Under the pieces are notes generated by a model that was not told the origin of the DNA, did no database searches, and worked only from the letters and a program-made list of their open reading frames with translations. A stretch of 10,770 nucleotides of DNA. It comes from JAHEAO01 sp037968535 (GTDB taxonomy: Bacteria > Pseudomonadota > Alphaproteobacteria > Rhodobacterales > Rhodobacteraceae). The translations under genes were made by a program, and so were the position numbers. Where the stretch lies: contig JBBKVT010000279.1 of NCBI GenBank assembly GCA_037968535.1, positions 1 through 10,770 of the forward strand, given 5' to 3'. Below are positions 1 through 5,901 of this stretch, one piece after another. Every line of letters begins with the position of its first letter. Positions within the stretch are counted from its first letter, which is position 1.

Positions 1-408
1 GGTTTTAGCGGGATGGGGGCGGGACTGGTGGGAAATAGTCGGCTTCGGCCAGAGGACTGCGCGAACGTCCTGTTGCACCCGGGTGCCATTTTAATTGCGT
101 AACAGAACCCGCCCGGGCAACAATTTTATATCGGGCTTTGCTCCAAGAGCTCTCTCTGTGTTCTTCCGTAGTGGGTCACTTTGAAATCAGAAAGTGATCT
201 GTCGCGCGAGGCAGCATTTGCAACCGAGCCTGAGAGCCATTATTTTGAAGATATGATAACCATATCTTGCAGAGGCCGAACGAGCCAATGTCAATGCTGA
301 GGGCGGGAGTGAGACTTTGCGCTTTCTGGCCCGCGTGTTGTTAATCTCCCGAACTGCTTCGTGCCCAACTCGGACATTGATGCCCTGCGATCGACAGCGG
401 TCACTGCT
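1..408. other. Gene-free stretch with two small inverted repeats
   Basis: I see no convincing coding region here on either strand, and base composition is more mixed than in the genes. Two hairpin-forming repeats stand out: TCACTTT (176-182) with AAAGTGA (191-197), 8-nt loop, and AAGATATG (248-255) with CATATCTT (261-268), 5-nt loop. Neither has a T-run typical of a rho-independent terminator. They lie downstream of the minus-strand gene ending at 409, so a role at its 3' end is possible but unproven. Confidence 0.4.
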
Positions 409-1626
409 CTAGAAACGGTGGTTGAAAATGAACTGATCGTCTTTCATGACGACCATCGGTTCGGGGCGATGGCCATCGGGCAGGTCGGCAGTATCGGGGG
501 TTTCGTGTGTCTCTGCGCTGTCCGGATTGACGAAGTTCGGCAGAATCGTCTTGACGAATCCGAACCTGCCGGTTCCGGCACCCTTGCGCCGCGCCGCGAA
601 GGCGGGCCGGGATTGCGGTTGGGATCCCAGAATGCGGCAGTCATTGGCGATGGCTTCGATCTCGCCAAGTTGCTTGTCGATCCTGCGCTCCTCGAACGAT
701 GTCAGGGTGACCGGGGCATCGTCGCCGCGGGCCAGCAGGAACCGGGCCCTTCTGGTGCGAAACAGGATATCATGCTGGGCAGGCGTGGCTTCATCGGTTG
801 TTATTTCGGTCGCATTCTGACCAGCAGTACCGGGTTGCCGGAACGGCGCATTGCAGAAAACCTGGCGGACCGGGGTAGTCTTAGGGGATTGATCCTCCCG
901 CGCGGAAAGCCAGCCCGACGCATGGGACACGATCCGCACCCCTTCGAAGTCCAGCCCGGGCACCGGGGCCTCATCCGCTGACGCTTCATACTGGCCGAAC
1001 GACTGGATCGTCCGCGCTAGGTTGGCGATCCACGGCATGACAGTCTTGGTAGCATGGCCGCAAACCTCGGCCATGTGGTGGGGCACCGTATCTCCCGCAA
1101 ACAGCGTATCCTGAGCCGCGACCCTGGCAAGTCCATCTGGTCCAAACAGGAACGGCTTCCAGGAGCCGCCTTGAAACCGCCATCCCGCAAACACGGCAAT
1201 CCGGTCCTTGCGTTGACCACCGAAAGCGAAAAGCGGCTCGTTCTGGATGAGCACACCTCTGTCCTCTCCAAGCAAGGACAGAGTGCGCTCAACACGCGAT
1301 TGGGCCATACGCAGCGAAGGATCCTCCATATCAGACGGGGCAGTCATGCCGGTGTAACCGAACGCGGCCACTTCCTTTCCACCCTCACGCAGGACAAAAC
1401 AACATTGCAGGGATGCGTGGTGCTCTACTTCGCGGCGCGGCGAGGCCGCTATCCGCCAGCCAAGGATGTCGAGAAGCTGAGCCTGTGCCCGGGTGGCAAA
1501 TCGTAACCGCGCCGCCTGCCCGCTCACAGCGATCGGCGCGTGGTCTTTCTTCTCCGCTTCAACGAATTTCTCGACTTGTAGCGACGGATGTACCCGCATC
1601 GCGACCGAAACGCCTCTGTGCGCCAT
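409..1626 (-). CDS. Hypothetical protein of 405 aa, function unknown
   Basis: A long uninterrupted minus-strand frame starts at ATG 1624-1626 and ends with TAG at 409-411. An AAAAGG ribosome-binding site sits about 9 nt before the ATG, which supports this start; a second ATG lies nine codons in. I do not recognise the family. The protein appears soluble, with no signal peptide and no clear membrane segment. Residues 1-300 are mixed and could be globular, with a WRFQGGSWKPFLFGP stretch in the middle and a possible helix near TKTVMPWIANLARTI. The last 60 residues are rich in Pro, Asp, Glu and charged residues and are probably disordered. It has no same-strand neighbour within about 700 bp, so it is probably transcribed alone. 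Length, RBS and the open frame argue that it is real; no function should be assigned. Confidence 0.7.
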   Translation of the reverse strand: MAHRGVSVAMRVHPSLQVEKFVEAEKKDHAPIAVSGQAARLRFATRAQAQLLDILGWRIAASPRREVEHHASLQCCFVLREGGKEVAAFGYTGMTAPSDMEDPSLRMAQSRVERTLSLLGEDRGVLIQNEPLFAFGGQRKDRIAVFAGWRFQGGSWKPFLFGPDGLARVAAQDTLFAGDTVPHHMAEVCGHATKTVMPWIANLARTIQSFGQYEASADEAPVPGLDFEGVRIVSHASGWLSAREDQSPKTTPVRQVFCNAPFRQPGTAGQNATEITTDEATPAQHDILFRTRRARFLLARGDDAPVTLTSFEERRIDKQLGEIEAIANDCRILGSQPQSRPAFAARRKGAGTGRFGFVKTILPNFVNPDSAETHETPDTADLPDGHRPEPMVVMKDDQFIFNHRF

Positions 1627-1994
1627 GCCTGCATGCCTTTTAAAGTCTGGTTTTTTTGTCGTTAAATAGCTTCTGCCATATCTCTTAACAAAACACCTTC
1701 ACAAAATCCGGTTTCGGCAAAAACAAGCCGACATAGGCCGAATCCGCCTCGTATACGTCAGCGAACCGGCCCACCCGAGTTCGGAACCTGCCCACTGTTA
1801 CTGATCTACGTGGCCATGCTGCGGGACCAGGCCGACCGAGCATAACGTCTGGGCACTCCTGCCACACATCCGGATTGATTAGCGCGGGTTTCCGCCGGAC
1901 CGGGATCGCGTGCTTTACACACTTTATTACCCGAATCATACTCTCTTAGAGGCTGTGTGCATCCGTCGTACCCTGCTGAGCAGAGAGCAAAAAG
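1627..1994. other. Intergenic stretch without a supported gene
   Basis: This 368-nt gap separates the minus-strand 405-aa gene from the plus-strand small membrane gene, so it should hold promoters for both. A minus-strand frame of 84 codons (1685-1939) crosses it, but it has no recognisable domain, no good RBS and no coding-like codon pattern, so I do not call it. The AT-rich part around 1635-1690 is the likeliest promoter region for the 405-aa gene. I cannot place firm -35/-10 boxes. Confidence 0.35.
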
Positions 1995-2216
1995 ATGATC
2001 ATTGGCCTGCTACTCGTCGGTTCATTGCTTGGACTTCTGGCCGCCGTCGTCGCGCTGGTCTCGGGGCAGACCTTCCTGATCGCGGTTCTGGTCTATTTCT
2101 CGACCGCCGTTCTAAGCGTCGTCGGGATACTCCTGATCTGCGCTTTCAGGCCCCGCATGCATCATTTGATAGATGCCGGACAAAGCGATCAGCCTGCTGC
2201 TCTGCGCGACGATTAA
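1995..2216 (+). CDS. Small two-helix inner-membrane protein, function unknown
   Basis: This 73-aa protein starts with ATG preceded by a purine-rich GAGAG-containing stretch that can act as an RBS. Two hydrophobic segments, about residues 2-22 and 27-50, are separated by a short polar turn, followed by a charged tail of about 20 residues (starting RPRMHHLID). This topology indicates an integral inner-membrane protein. Small two-span proteins of this type are common in Rhodobacteraceae, but I cannot name a function. It stands alone on its strand, with the next plus-strand gene about 390 bp away. The clean pattern of hydrophobic segments and charged tail argues against a chance frame. Confidence 0.6.
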   Translation: MIIGLLLVGSLLGLLAAVVALVSGQTFLIAVLVYFSTAVLSVVGILLICAFRPRMHHLIDAGQSDQPAALRDD

Positions 2217-2317
2217 CGACCCCGGCCATCAGATGCTTGCGGTCGGCGTTCATCTGTTCTGAAACCCCGGGCCTGAAGTGCTGAGAAGCGATGAAATCGA
2301 GCCCCGGACGGAATACG

Positions 2318-2509
2318 TCAGCTTCTCCGACGCCGCGCCACCACGTCAAGACCGGCCAGACCCGCAAACAGCAGCAGCCCAGCCGCAGGCAGCGGTACCG
2401 GTGCCGCGGTCACTAGGTTCTGATGACCGCTCTGGCTTTCGAGGAACGTTAGGTTCCATTTCTTGCCGCAGACGCAAGGCGGCCTGACCCAAAGCAAACT
2501 GAGTCTCAC
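2318..2509 (-). pseudogene. Remnant of a VPLPA-CTERM (PEP-CTERM-like) exported protein
   Basis: A 63-codon minus-strand frame, with GTG as the first possible start at 2507-2509, ends in a textbook sorting tail: VPLPAAG at residues 38-44, a hydrophobic span at about 43-55, then RRRRS and the stop. This is the VPLPA variant of the PEP-CTERM signal, found mainly in Rhodobacteraceae and recognised by exosortase for export through the envelope. The frame is closed upstream by a TGA at 2531-2533, and a strong hairpin sits between. The usual 150-300-aa secreted body and N-terminal signal peptide are therefore missing. The piece is best read as the surviving 3' end of a deleted or broken gene. A tiny functional protein is less likely, since there is no RBS and no signal peptide. 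Confidence 0.55.
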
Positions 2510-2550
2510 AGCGGGCGGTTGGTCACAGGATCAACCGCCCGCTTTCTGTT
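2510..2550 (+). terminator. Strong rho-independent terminator-like hairpin
   Basis: AGCGGGCGGTTG (2510-2521) pairs perfectly with CAACCGCCCGCT (2532-2543) around a 10-nt loop. It is followed on the plus strand by TTTCTGTTTC. The 12-bp GC-rich stem plus T-rich tail fits a plus-strand intrinsic terminator. The minus-strand side has no T-run. It may end transcripts from the small membrane gene at 1995-2216, or it may be left over from a lost gene. Confidence 0.65.
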
Positions 2551-2602
2551 TCAAGCACGGGCAAGCATTGCTATCTGATCCATCGGGACACATGCCGCTT
2601 CA

Positions 2603-2950
2603 ATGCCCACCCACAGCAAGATCGCGCTCGGCCTGACCGCCGGTCTGGCGCTGATCATCCTTGCCCTGTCGCTGATCCCCCTGCCCACTCCGCCGCCCAT
2701 TCCCGGCACCGACAGGTCGCACCACCTGATCGCCTATGCCGCCCTGACCCTGCCTTGCGCTGCGCTTTGCCCCCGCGCCCTGCTCTGGGTGCTGCCGCTC
2801 ATCCTTCTCGAGGCCGGGCTGGTCGAGATCATCCAGCCTTATGTGAACCGGATGCGCGAATGGGCCGATTTCGTGGCTGACCTCAAGGGTGTCGGGCTAG
2901 GGCTGTTCCTGGGTCTTGCATTGCACCAAAGCAGCAAAAACTGGCTCTAA
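2603..2950 (+). CDS. VanZ-like membrane protein
   Basis: This 115-aa protein begins at ATG 2603-2605 and ends with TAA. It has a first transmembrane helix at about residues 8-26, then a Pro-rich loop and the segment GTDRSHHLIAYAALTLP (35-51). The latter matches the 'TDK-HFxAYxxL' part of VanZ-like proteins. A second helix lies at about 57-74. A third conserved block, EIIQPYVNRMREWADFVADLKG (75-96), matches the 'E-Q-xxxxR-D-xDxxxNxxG' signature, and a final helix lies at about 95-108. VanZ-like proteins are small membrane proteins of uncertain biochemical role; they recur beside surface-polysaccharide genes in Rhodobacteraceae. The RBS is weak (a GGGACA stretch well upstream). It is transcribed toward parB, with a 170-bp noncoding gap between them. 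Family assignment is fairly sure; function is not. Confidence 0.75.
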   Translation: MPTHSKIALGLTAGLALIILALSLIPLPTPPPIPGTDRSHHLIAYAALTLPCAALCPRALLWVLPLILLEAGLVEIIQPYVNRMREWADFVADLKGVGLGLFLGLALHQSSKNWL

Positions 2951-3119
2951 TCCGCATCAAAGAGTCGAAATAGACTCTACCCAGACCCCTAAGCAGACTC
3001 GAAATTGCCAATTGGCAACTTTTCCATTGCCACCGCCCACCTGCCCTATCGAAACCTGCCAATTTCAGCCCAACATTCGGAAAACACATCGCTTTTCCCC
3101 ATTCTTGCCAATTGGCAAC
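2951..3119. promoter_or_regulatory. parS: Candidate parS centromere region with paired palindromes
   Basis: Two identical perfect palindromes, TTGCCAATTGGCAA, lie at 3005-3018 and 3105-3118, with starts exactly 100 bp apart. Each is followed by CTT, and a TTGCCA direct half-site follows 8 and 9 nt after the palindrome end. A further half-site, TGCCAATT, is at 3057-3064. The second palindrome lies directly beyond the parB stop codon. ParB-family proteins bind inverted repeats near their own operon, so these are the best centromere candidates in the window. An extra small inverted repeat, AGAGTC (2961-2966) with GACTCT (2973-2978), lies upstream. No T-run follows the palindromes, so a terminator role is less likely. 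The ParB-parS pairing is inference from position and symmetry. Confidence 0.6.
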
Positions 3120-4094
3120 TTATTCCTTGCCAAACCGGTCATCAAGAAACAGCGCCAGCGCCGCCTCTACCCCCGCCCGCGACAGGCTGTCCGGCACCTC
3201 CAGCACCGTCTTGCGACCGCTGCGCCGCGCGGTGATACCGGATTCCTCCGGTGCCCGGCGAAACACCCGCACGGTGGGCTTGGCCTTGGGTTCACTGACC
3301 GCACCCTTCAGTCGCGCCACCACCTGCGCCGGTTCCACCCCCTGCCCGTCGCGTTGCAAGACCGCGATGCGCGCCGCCTCGGCCAGCACTGCCTTGCGAT
3401 CCTGCGGTCGGGCGAGCAGCGGCTTCAACGTCCGCGCATGCAGTTCCCGCAGATCGCGGATCGAAGCAAACGCCGCGACCACTTCGTCGGGCAGTTTCGC
3501 CAGCCCCAGATAGCGCGACAGCCAAGCCTCCGACACTTCCAGCCGCGCGGCCATCGCCTTTTGCTTACCGCCATAATACAATTCGATCGCGTGGGCATAA
3601 TCGCGCGCACGCTCGTAATCCGAGATGTCGTCGCGGTCGCGGTTCTCGATATCGGCCAGACGAAACGCTTCCTCGTCGGTCAGATCACGGATTTCCACCA
3701 GATAGCGGAACTGCGGATAGTTGTTGGCCCGCAGCCAGGACACCGCGAAATGCCGCCGCGCGCCGCAGATCACCTCGTACTGCTGCGCCTCGCCGTCTAG
3801 CCGCCGCACGACGGCGGGAAACTCCTGCTGACCCTGCGCCCGGATACCGTCGATCAGGGCGCGGCAGTTGTCCTCGGTCAGCAGCCCGTATTCGCGGTTG
3901 TGCCGGGCCCACATCCGGCAGGTCGCCGGGTCGACCCAGTGCAGCACCTTCTCCTCGCGCTCGCCCGCCAGACGCTCGCCGATGGCCGTCGAGCGTTTCA
4001 GGAAACGGGATCCGTGTTTCGGCGGTGCAGGGGCTGCCGGTGTATCGATATCCGACAGGATATCGTCGAACACCGCGTCGTGCTTCTTGCTCAT
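3120..4094 (-). CDS. parB: ParB-family plasmid partition protein
   Basis: This 324-aa protein begins at ATG 4092-4094, overlapping the parA stop as ATGA, which indicates translational coupling. It ends with TAA at 3120-3122. It is a centromere-binding CTPase of plasmid partition. After a flexible N-terminus (1-50) comes the ParB/Srx-type domain, with YEVICGARRHFAVSWL (106-121) as the GxRRHxA nucleotide-binding box and DIENRDRDDISDYERARDY (148-166) as the next conserved box. A helix-turn-helix follows at about 179-205, including MAARLEVSEAWLSRYLGLAKLP. The C-terminal region from about 270 is basic and then hydrophobic, and probably serves dimerisation. Length and domain order match plasmid ParB proteins. 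It would spread from nearby parS sites and activate ParA. The candidate sites lie just beyond its 3' end. Confidence 0.93.
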   Translation of the reverse strand: MSKKHDAVFDDILSDIDTPAAPAPPKHGSRFLKRSTAIGERLAGEREEKVLHWVDPATCRMWARHNREYGLLTEDNCRALIDGIRAQGQQEFPAVVRRLDGEAQQYEVICGARRHFAVSWLRANNYPQFRYLVEIRDLTDEEAFRLADIENRDRDDISDYERARDYAHAIELYYGGKQKAMAARLEVSEAWLSRYLGLAKLPDEVVAAFASIRDLRELHARTLKPLLARPQDRKAVLAEAARIAVLQRDGQGVEPAQVVARLKGAVSEPKAKPTVRVFRRAPEESGITARRSGRKTVLEVPDSLSRAGVEAALALFLDDRFGKE

Positions 4095-5290
4095 AGCAGA
4101 CCCTCCTTTCGCAGGGCGGCGTGGTGGCTGGGCCAGGTCTTGCGGATCAACACCTCCACCTCGCGCCCCACGGCGTCCAGATAGGCACGACAGCGCTTGT
4201 GCGTAGGAGTGCGGGTAGCGGGGCCAGTGATCTCATACACTGTCCGCAGATTGGCCGTGGCATTGTCTATCTCGGCGCTGTCCTTCAGCACCGCTTGCAG
4301 CAGGTCATGCGGGAACACTGCCTGCATCATCCGGTGAATCGCCTGATGCGCCGATTTTGTGTCGCTCATCTTGGTCACCAGTATCTTGACGAAGGCGTAA
4401 TCCCGTTCGCCACCTGCGCGCGACATTTCTTCCAGCGTGGCGGTCATCATCCGCAGGAAATGCGCGGTCGATCCGAAGTCGATGTTGTTCGGCGGGGCAG
4501 GGACCAGCAGCGCATCCGCCGCCCGCAGCACCGACAGCGAGATCATGCCAAGGGCAGGGGGCGGATCCATCAGGATGATGTCGAACTGGTCGCGGATCGT
4601 ATCCACGCCCTCGCGCAGCCGATCCAGCACGAAGGTGCTGTCGCGGGCCATCCGGGCGGCAAATTCATACTCGGCGTCGTAGAGCCCCAGATTGGCGGGG
4701 ATCAGCGCGATATTCGGCCAGTAAGTGGCCTGCAGCGCATAGTGCAGCGTCGCCGGGCCACCATGCCGGAAGAACGGGTAAAGCGTGTCCTCTTCTTCCT
4801 GCACGTCGACATCCGGGTTCAGCCCGTAGATCGAGGTGGTCGAGGCCTGGCTGTCGCAATCGATGACACAGACCCGGTAACCCTTCAGCGCGAAGTACTG
4901 CGCCAAGTGGCAGGTCAGGGTCGATTTGCCGACGCCGCCCTTGAACGATTGTACGGCCATCACCAAAGCGCGCTCTTCGGGGGCACGGGCGGGCAGGGTG
5001 CCGAACACCTCGCGCATGTGATTGACCTGCGCCAGCGAGTATCCGACGCGGCGGCCAGAGACCGGATCCTTCGCCGGTTCCGGCAGGCGGCCATCGGCCT
5101 CGGCATCCCGGATCAGCTTTTCACTGCGGCCCACCATCTCGGCCGCGGTGCGCACGTTGAACTGCAGCTCCAGCACCTTGCGGCTGCCTTCGGCATAGAC
5201 CCGGTCGCGCAGGCGGCTGATTACGGTTTCCGAGCGGCTGGCCAGAATCTCGAACTCGCGCATGGTCACGGGGGACAGTACTGGATCCAT
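4091..5290 (-). CDS. parA: ParA-family plasmid partition ATPase with N-terminal HTH
   Basis: This is a large, type Ia-like ParA of 399 aa from the chosen ATG at 5288-5290. A GAGG sequence lies 5 nt upstream of that ATG. An adjacent ATG (5291-5293) and a TTG extending to 5323 are alternatives with poorer RBS spacing. Residues about 42-72 form a MerR-like helix-turn-helix (TAAEMVGRSEKLIRDAEADG), the part that binds the operon's own operator in P1/P7-type ParA. The deviant Walker A box SFKGGVGKST is at 115-124 with both signature lysines. Walker A' (VCVIDCDSQAS) is at 140-150 and Walker B (IILMDPPPALG) at 238-248. The ATPase moves ParB-bound plasmid copies along the nucleoid. The N-terminal HTH suggests autorepression through the repeats at 5324-5400. 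It is the first gene of the parAB operon and divergent from rep. Confidence 0.95.
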   Translation of the reverse strand: MDPVLSPVTMREFEILASRSETVISRLRDRVYAEGSRKVLELQFNVRTAAEMVGRSEKLIRDAEADGRLPEPAKDPVSGRRVGYSLAQVNHMREVFGTLPARAPEERALVMAVQSFKGGVGKSTLTCHLAQYFALKGYRVCVIDCDSQASTTSIYGLNPDVDVQEEEDTLYPFFRHGGPATLHYALQATYWPNIALIPANLGLYDAEYEFAARMARDSTFVLDRLREGVDTIRDQFDIILMDPPPALGMISLSVLRAADALLVPAPPNNIDFGSTAHFLRMMTATLEEMSRAGGERDYAFVKILVTKMSDTKSAHQAIHRMMQAVFPHDLLQAVLKDSAEIDNATANLRTVYEITGPATRTPTHKRCRAYLDAVGREVEVLIRKTWPSHHAALRKEGLL

Positions 5291-5351
5291 CATCGCCTCG
5301 TGTGGTCTTGGATGGTCCGACAATGGCCTGACAAGGGTCCGGTCTCAAGTG

Positions 5352-5382
5352 CGGTTTTTTCGGCTTTGCTTGCGAAAAACCG
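5352..5382. promoter_or_regulatory. Inverted repeat upstream of parA, possible operator
   Basis: CGGTTTTTTCG (5352-5362) and CGAAAAACCG (5373-5382) form an inverted repeat with a single extra T in the left arm and a 10-nt spacer. It lies 60-90 bp before the parA start. A related half-site, CGAAAAAACC, occurs at 5534-5543. The ParA here has an N-terminal HTH, so this is a plausible autoregulatory operator. A second centromere or a transcript hairpin are alternatives. Confidence 0.45.
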
Positions 5383-5412
5383 GAAATCTGCATGGTCCAG
5401 TCCAGAATGTCC

Positions 5413-5421
5413 TGTGGATAA
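5413..5421 (-). promoter_or_regulatory. DnaA box
   Basis: TGTGGATAA on the plus strand is the exact reverse complement of the consensus DnaA box TTATCCACA. It sits inside the noncoding parA-rep gap, about 200 bp from the first iteron. Host DnaA commonly binds such a box to help open iteron origins. Confidence 0.65.
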
Positions 5422-5618
5422 CTGACTGTCTGTTTGCGATGGGGTAGGGCAGAGTCCCGATTTGTAAGGCTTTGCCGGAGTTTCGCATTTTTAGCACATC
5501 AGTTGCTGTCGGGAATCCTGAAAGAGCCAGAATCGAAAAAACCCCGTGTTCTTGATTCTAAAGTTCAGTGTTCATTCTGCCTAACCACCTGCAGTAAAAT
5601 GAAAATTGCCTCGAAGCC

Positions 5619-5813
5619 TTACTTTTAGGGTGAATGAAATTACATTTAGGGATGGCTTGTCATACGTTCCGGGATGGCTTCGCTTACCTTCCGGGTGAGT
5701 GCTAAAACTTACTTTTTGGGTGGGCTTGACCGGCATCGGCCGCGCCCGGGGAAATGCCTTTCGCTGGGGCTGGCGCGGATAACCGGGCCGGTTTAAGGCT
5801 TACTTTTCGGGTG
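5619..5813 (+). repeat. Iteron array of six imperfect direct repeats
   Basis: Six copies share the pattern TTACnTTnnGGG followed by TG or ATG. They are at 5619-5632 (TTACTTTTAGGGTG), 5640-5654 (TTACATTTAGGGATG), 5662-5676 (ATACGTTCCGGGATG), 5684-5697 (TTACCTTCCGGGTG), 5709-5722 (TTACTTTTTGGGTG) and 5800-5813 (TTACTTTTCGGGTG). Start-to-start spacing is 21, 22, 22 and 25 bp for the first five, about two helical turns, so binding sites fall on one face of the DNA. The sixth stands 91 bp away, nearer to rep. Rep_3 initiators bind such iterons to start replication and control copy number. A degenerate inverted copy (TTACAAATCGGG on the minus strand) is at 5456-5467. Confidence 0.85.
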
Positions 5814-5854
5814 CGGTGGGCCTTGCTTGCCAGCACCGCCAGAATCGCCGTAGA

Positions 5855-5895
5855 CTTACGTCGAGGCAGATACATATGTAAGAGATGGGCGTAAG
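5855..5895. promoter_or_regulatory. Likely rep promoter/operator with inverted iteron half-sites
   Basis: CTTACG (5855-5860) and CGTAAG (5890-5895) form an inverted pair of the iteron's CTTAC half, flanking a perfect 10-bp palindrome TACATATGTA (5871-5880). This lies directly before the rep ATG at 5902. In Rep_3 plasmids such as F and R6K, Rep dimers repress their own gene by binding inverted iteron halves at the promoter. The same logic is inferred here. TACATATGTA may overlap a -10 box. Confidence 0.5.
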
Positions 5896-5901
5896 CCGAA
5901 A

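Larger units (their letters stand above)
2217..2602. other. Low-coding stretch holding a gene remnant and a hairpin
   Basis: This 386-nt gap between two plus-strand membrane-protein genes contains no intact gene. It holds the minus-strand VPLPA-CTERM remnant (2318-2509) and the terminator-like hairpin at 2510-2550, listed separately. Positions 2217-2317 show nothing else that I can support. Confidence 0.5.
5324..5901. other. Probable plasmid replication origin (oriV) region
   Basis: This 578-bp noncoding gap between the divergent parA and rep genes carries the hallmarks of an iteron-controlled origin. It has a DnaA box (5413-5421), an AT-rich stretch at about 5480-5650 that could be the unwinding element, and iterons at 5619-5813. 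Putative rep promoter/operator repeats lie at 5855-5895. Open frames in it are short and overlap the repeats, so I call none. Boundaries of the minimal origin cannot be set by eye. Confidence 0.75.

Noticed and set aside
361..981. 206-codon plus-strand frame opposite the 405-aa gene
   Set aside because: Antisense shadow beginning at GTG, without an RBS; the minus-strand frame is twice as long and has an RBS.
1685..1939. 84-codon minus-strand frame in the 1627-1994 gap
   Set aside because: No domain, no convincing RBS and unconvincing codon pattern; it might be an old transposase or gene relic, but nothing identifies it.
2916..3800. 294-codon plus-strand frame across the palindromes and parB
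   Set aside because: It overlaps the well-supported parB in antisense, is rich in Arg/His/Gln low-complexity translation and has no domain.
4121..5425. 434-codon plus-strand frame opposite parA
   Set aside because: It is a shadow of the GC-rich parA gene; the minus strand encodes clear Walker motifs and this frame encodes no recognisable domain.
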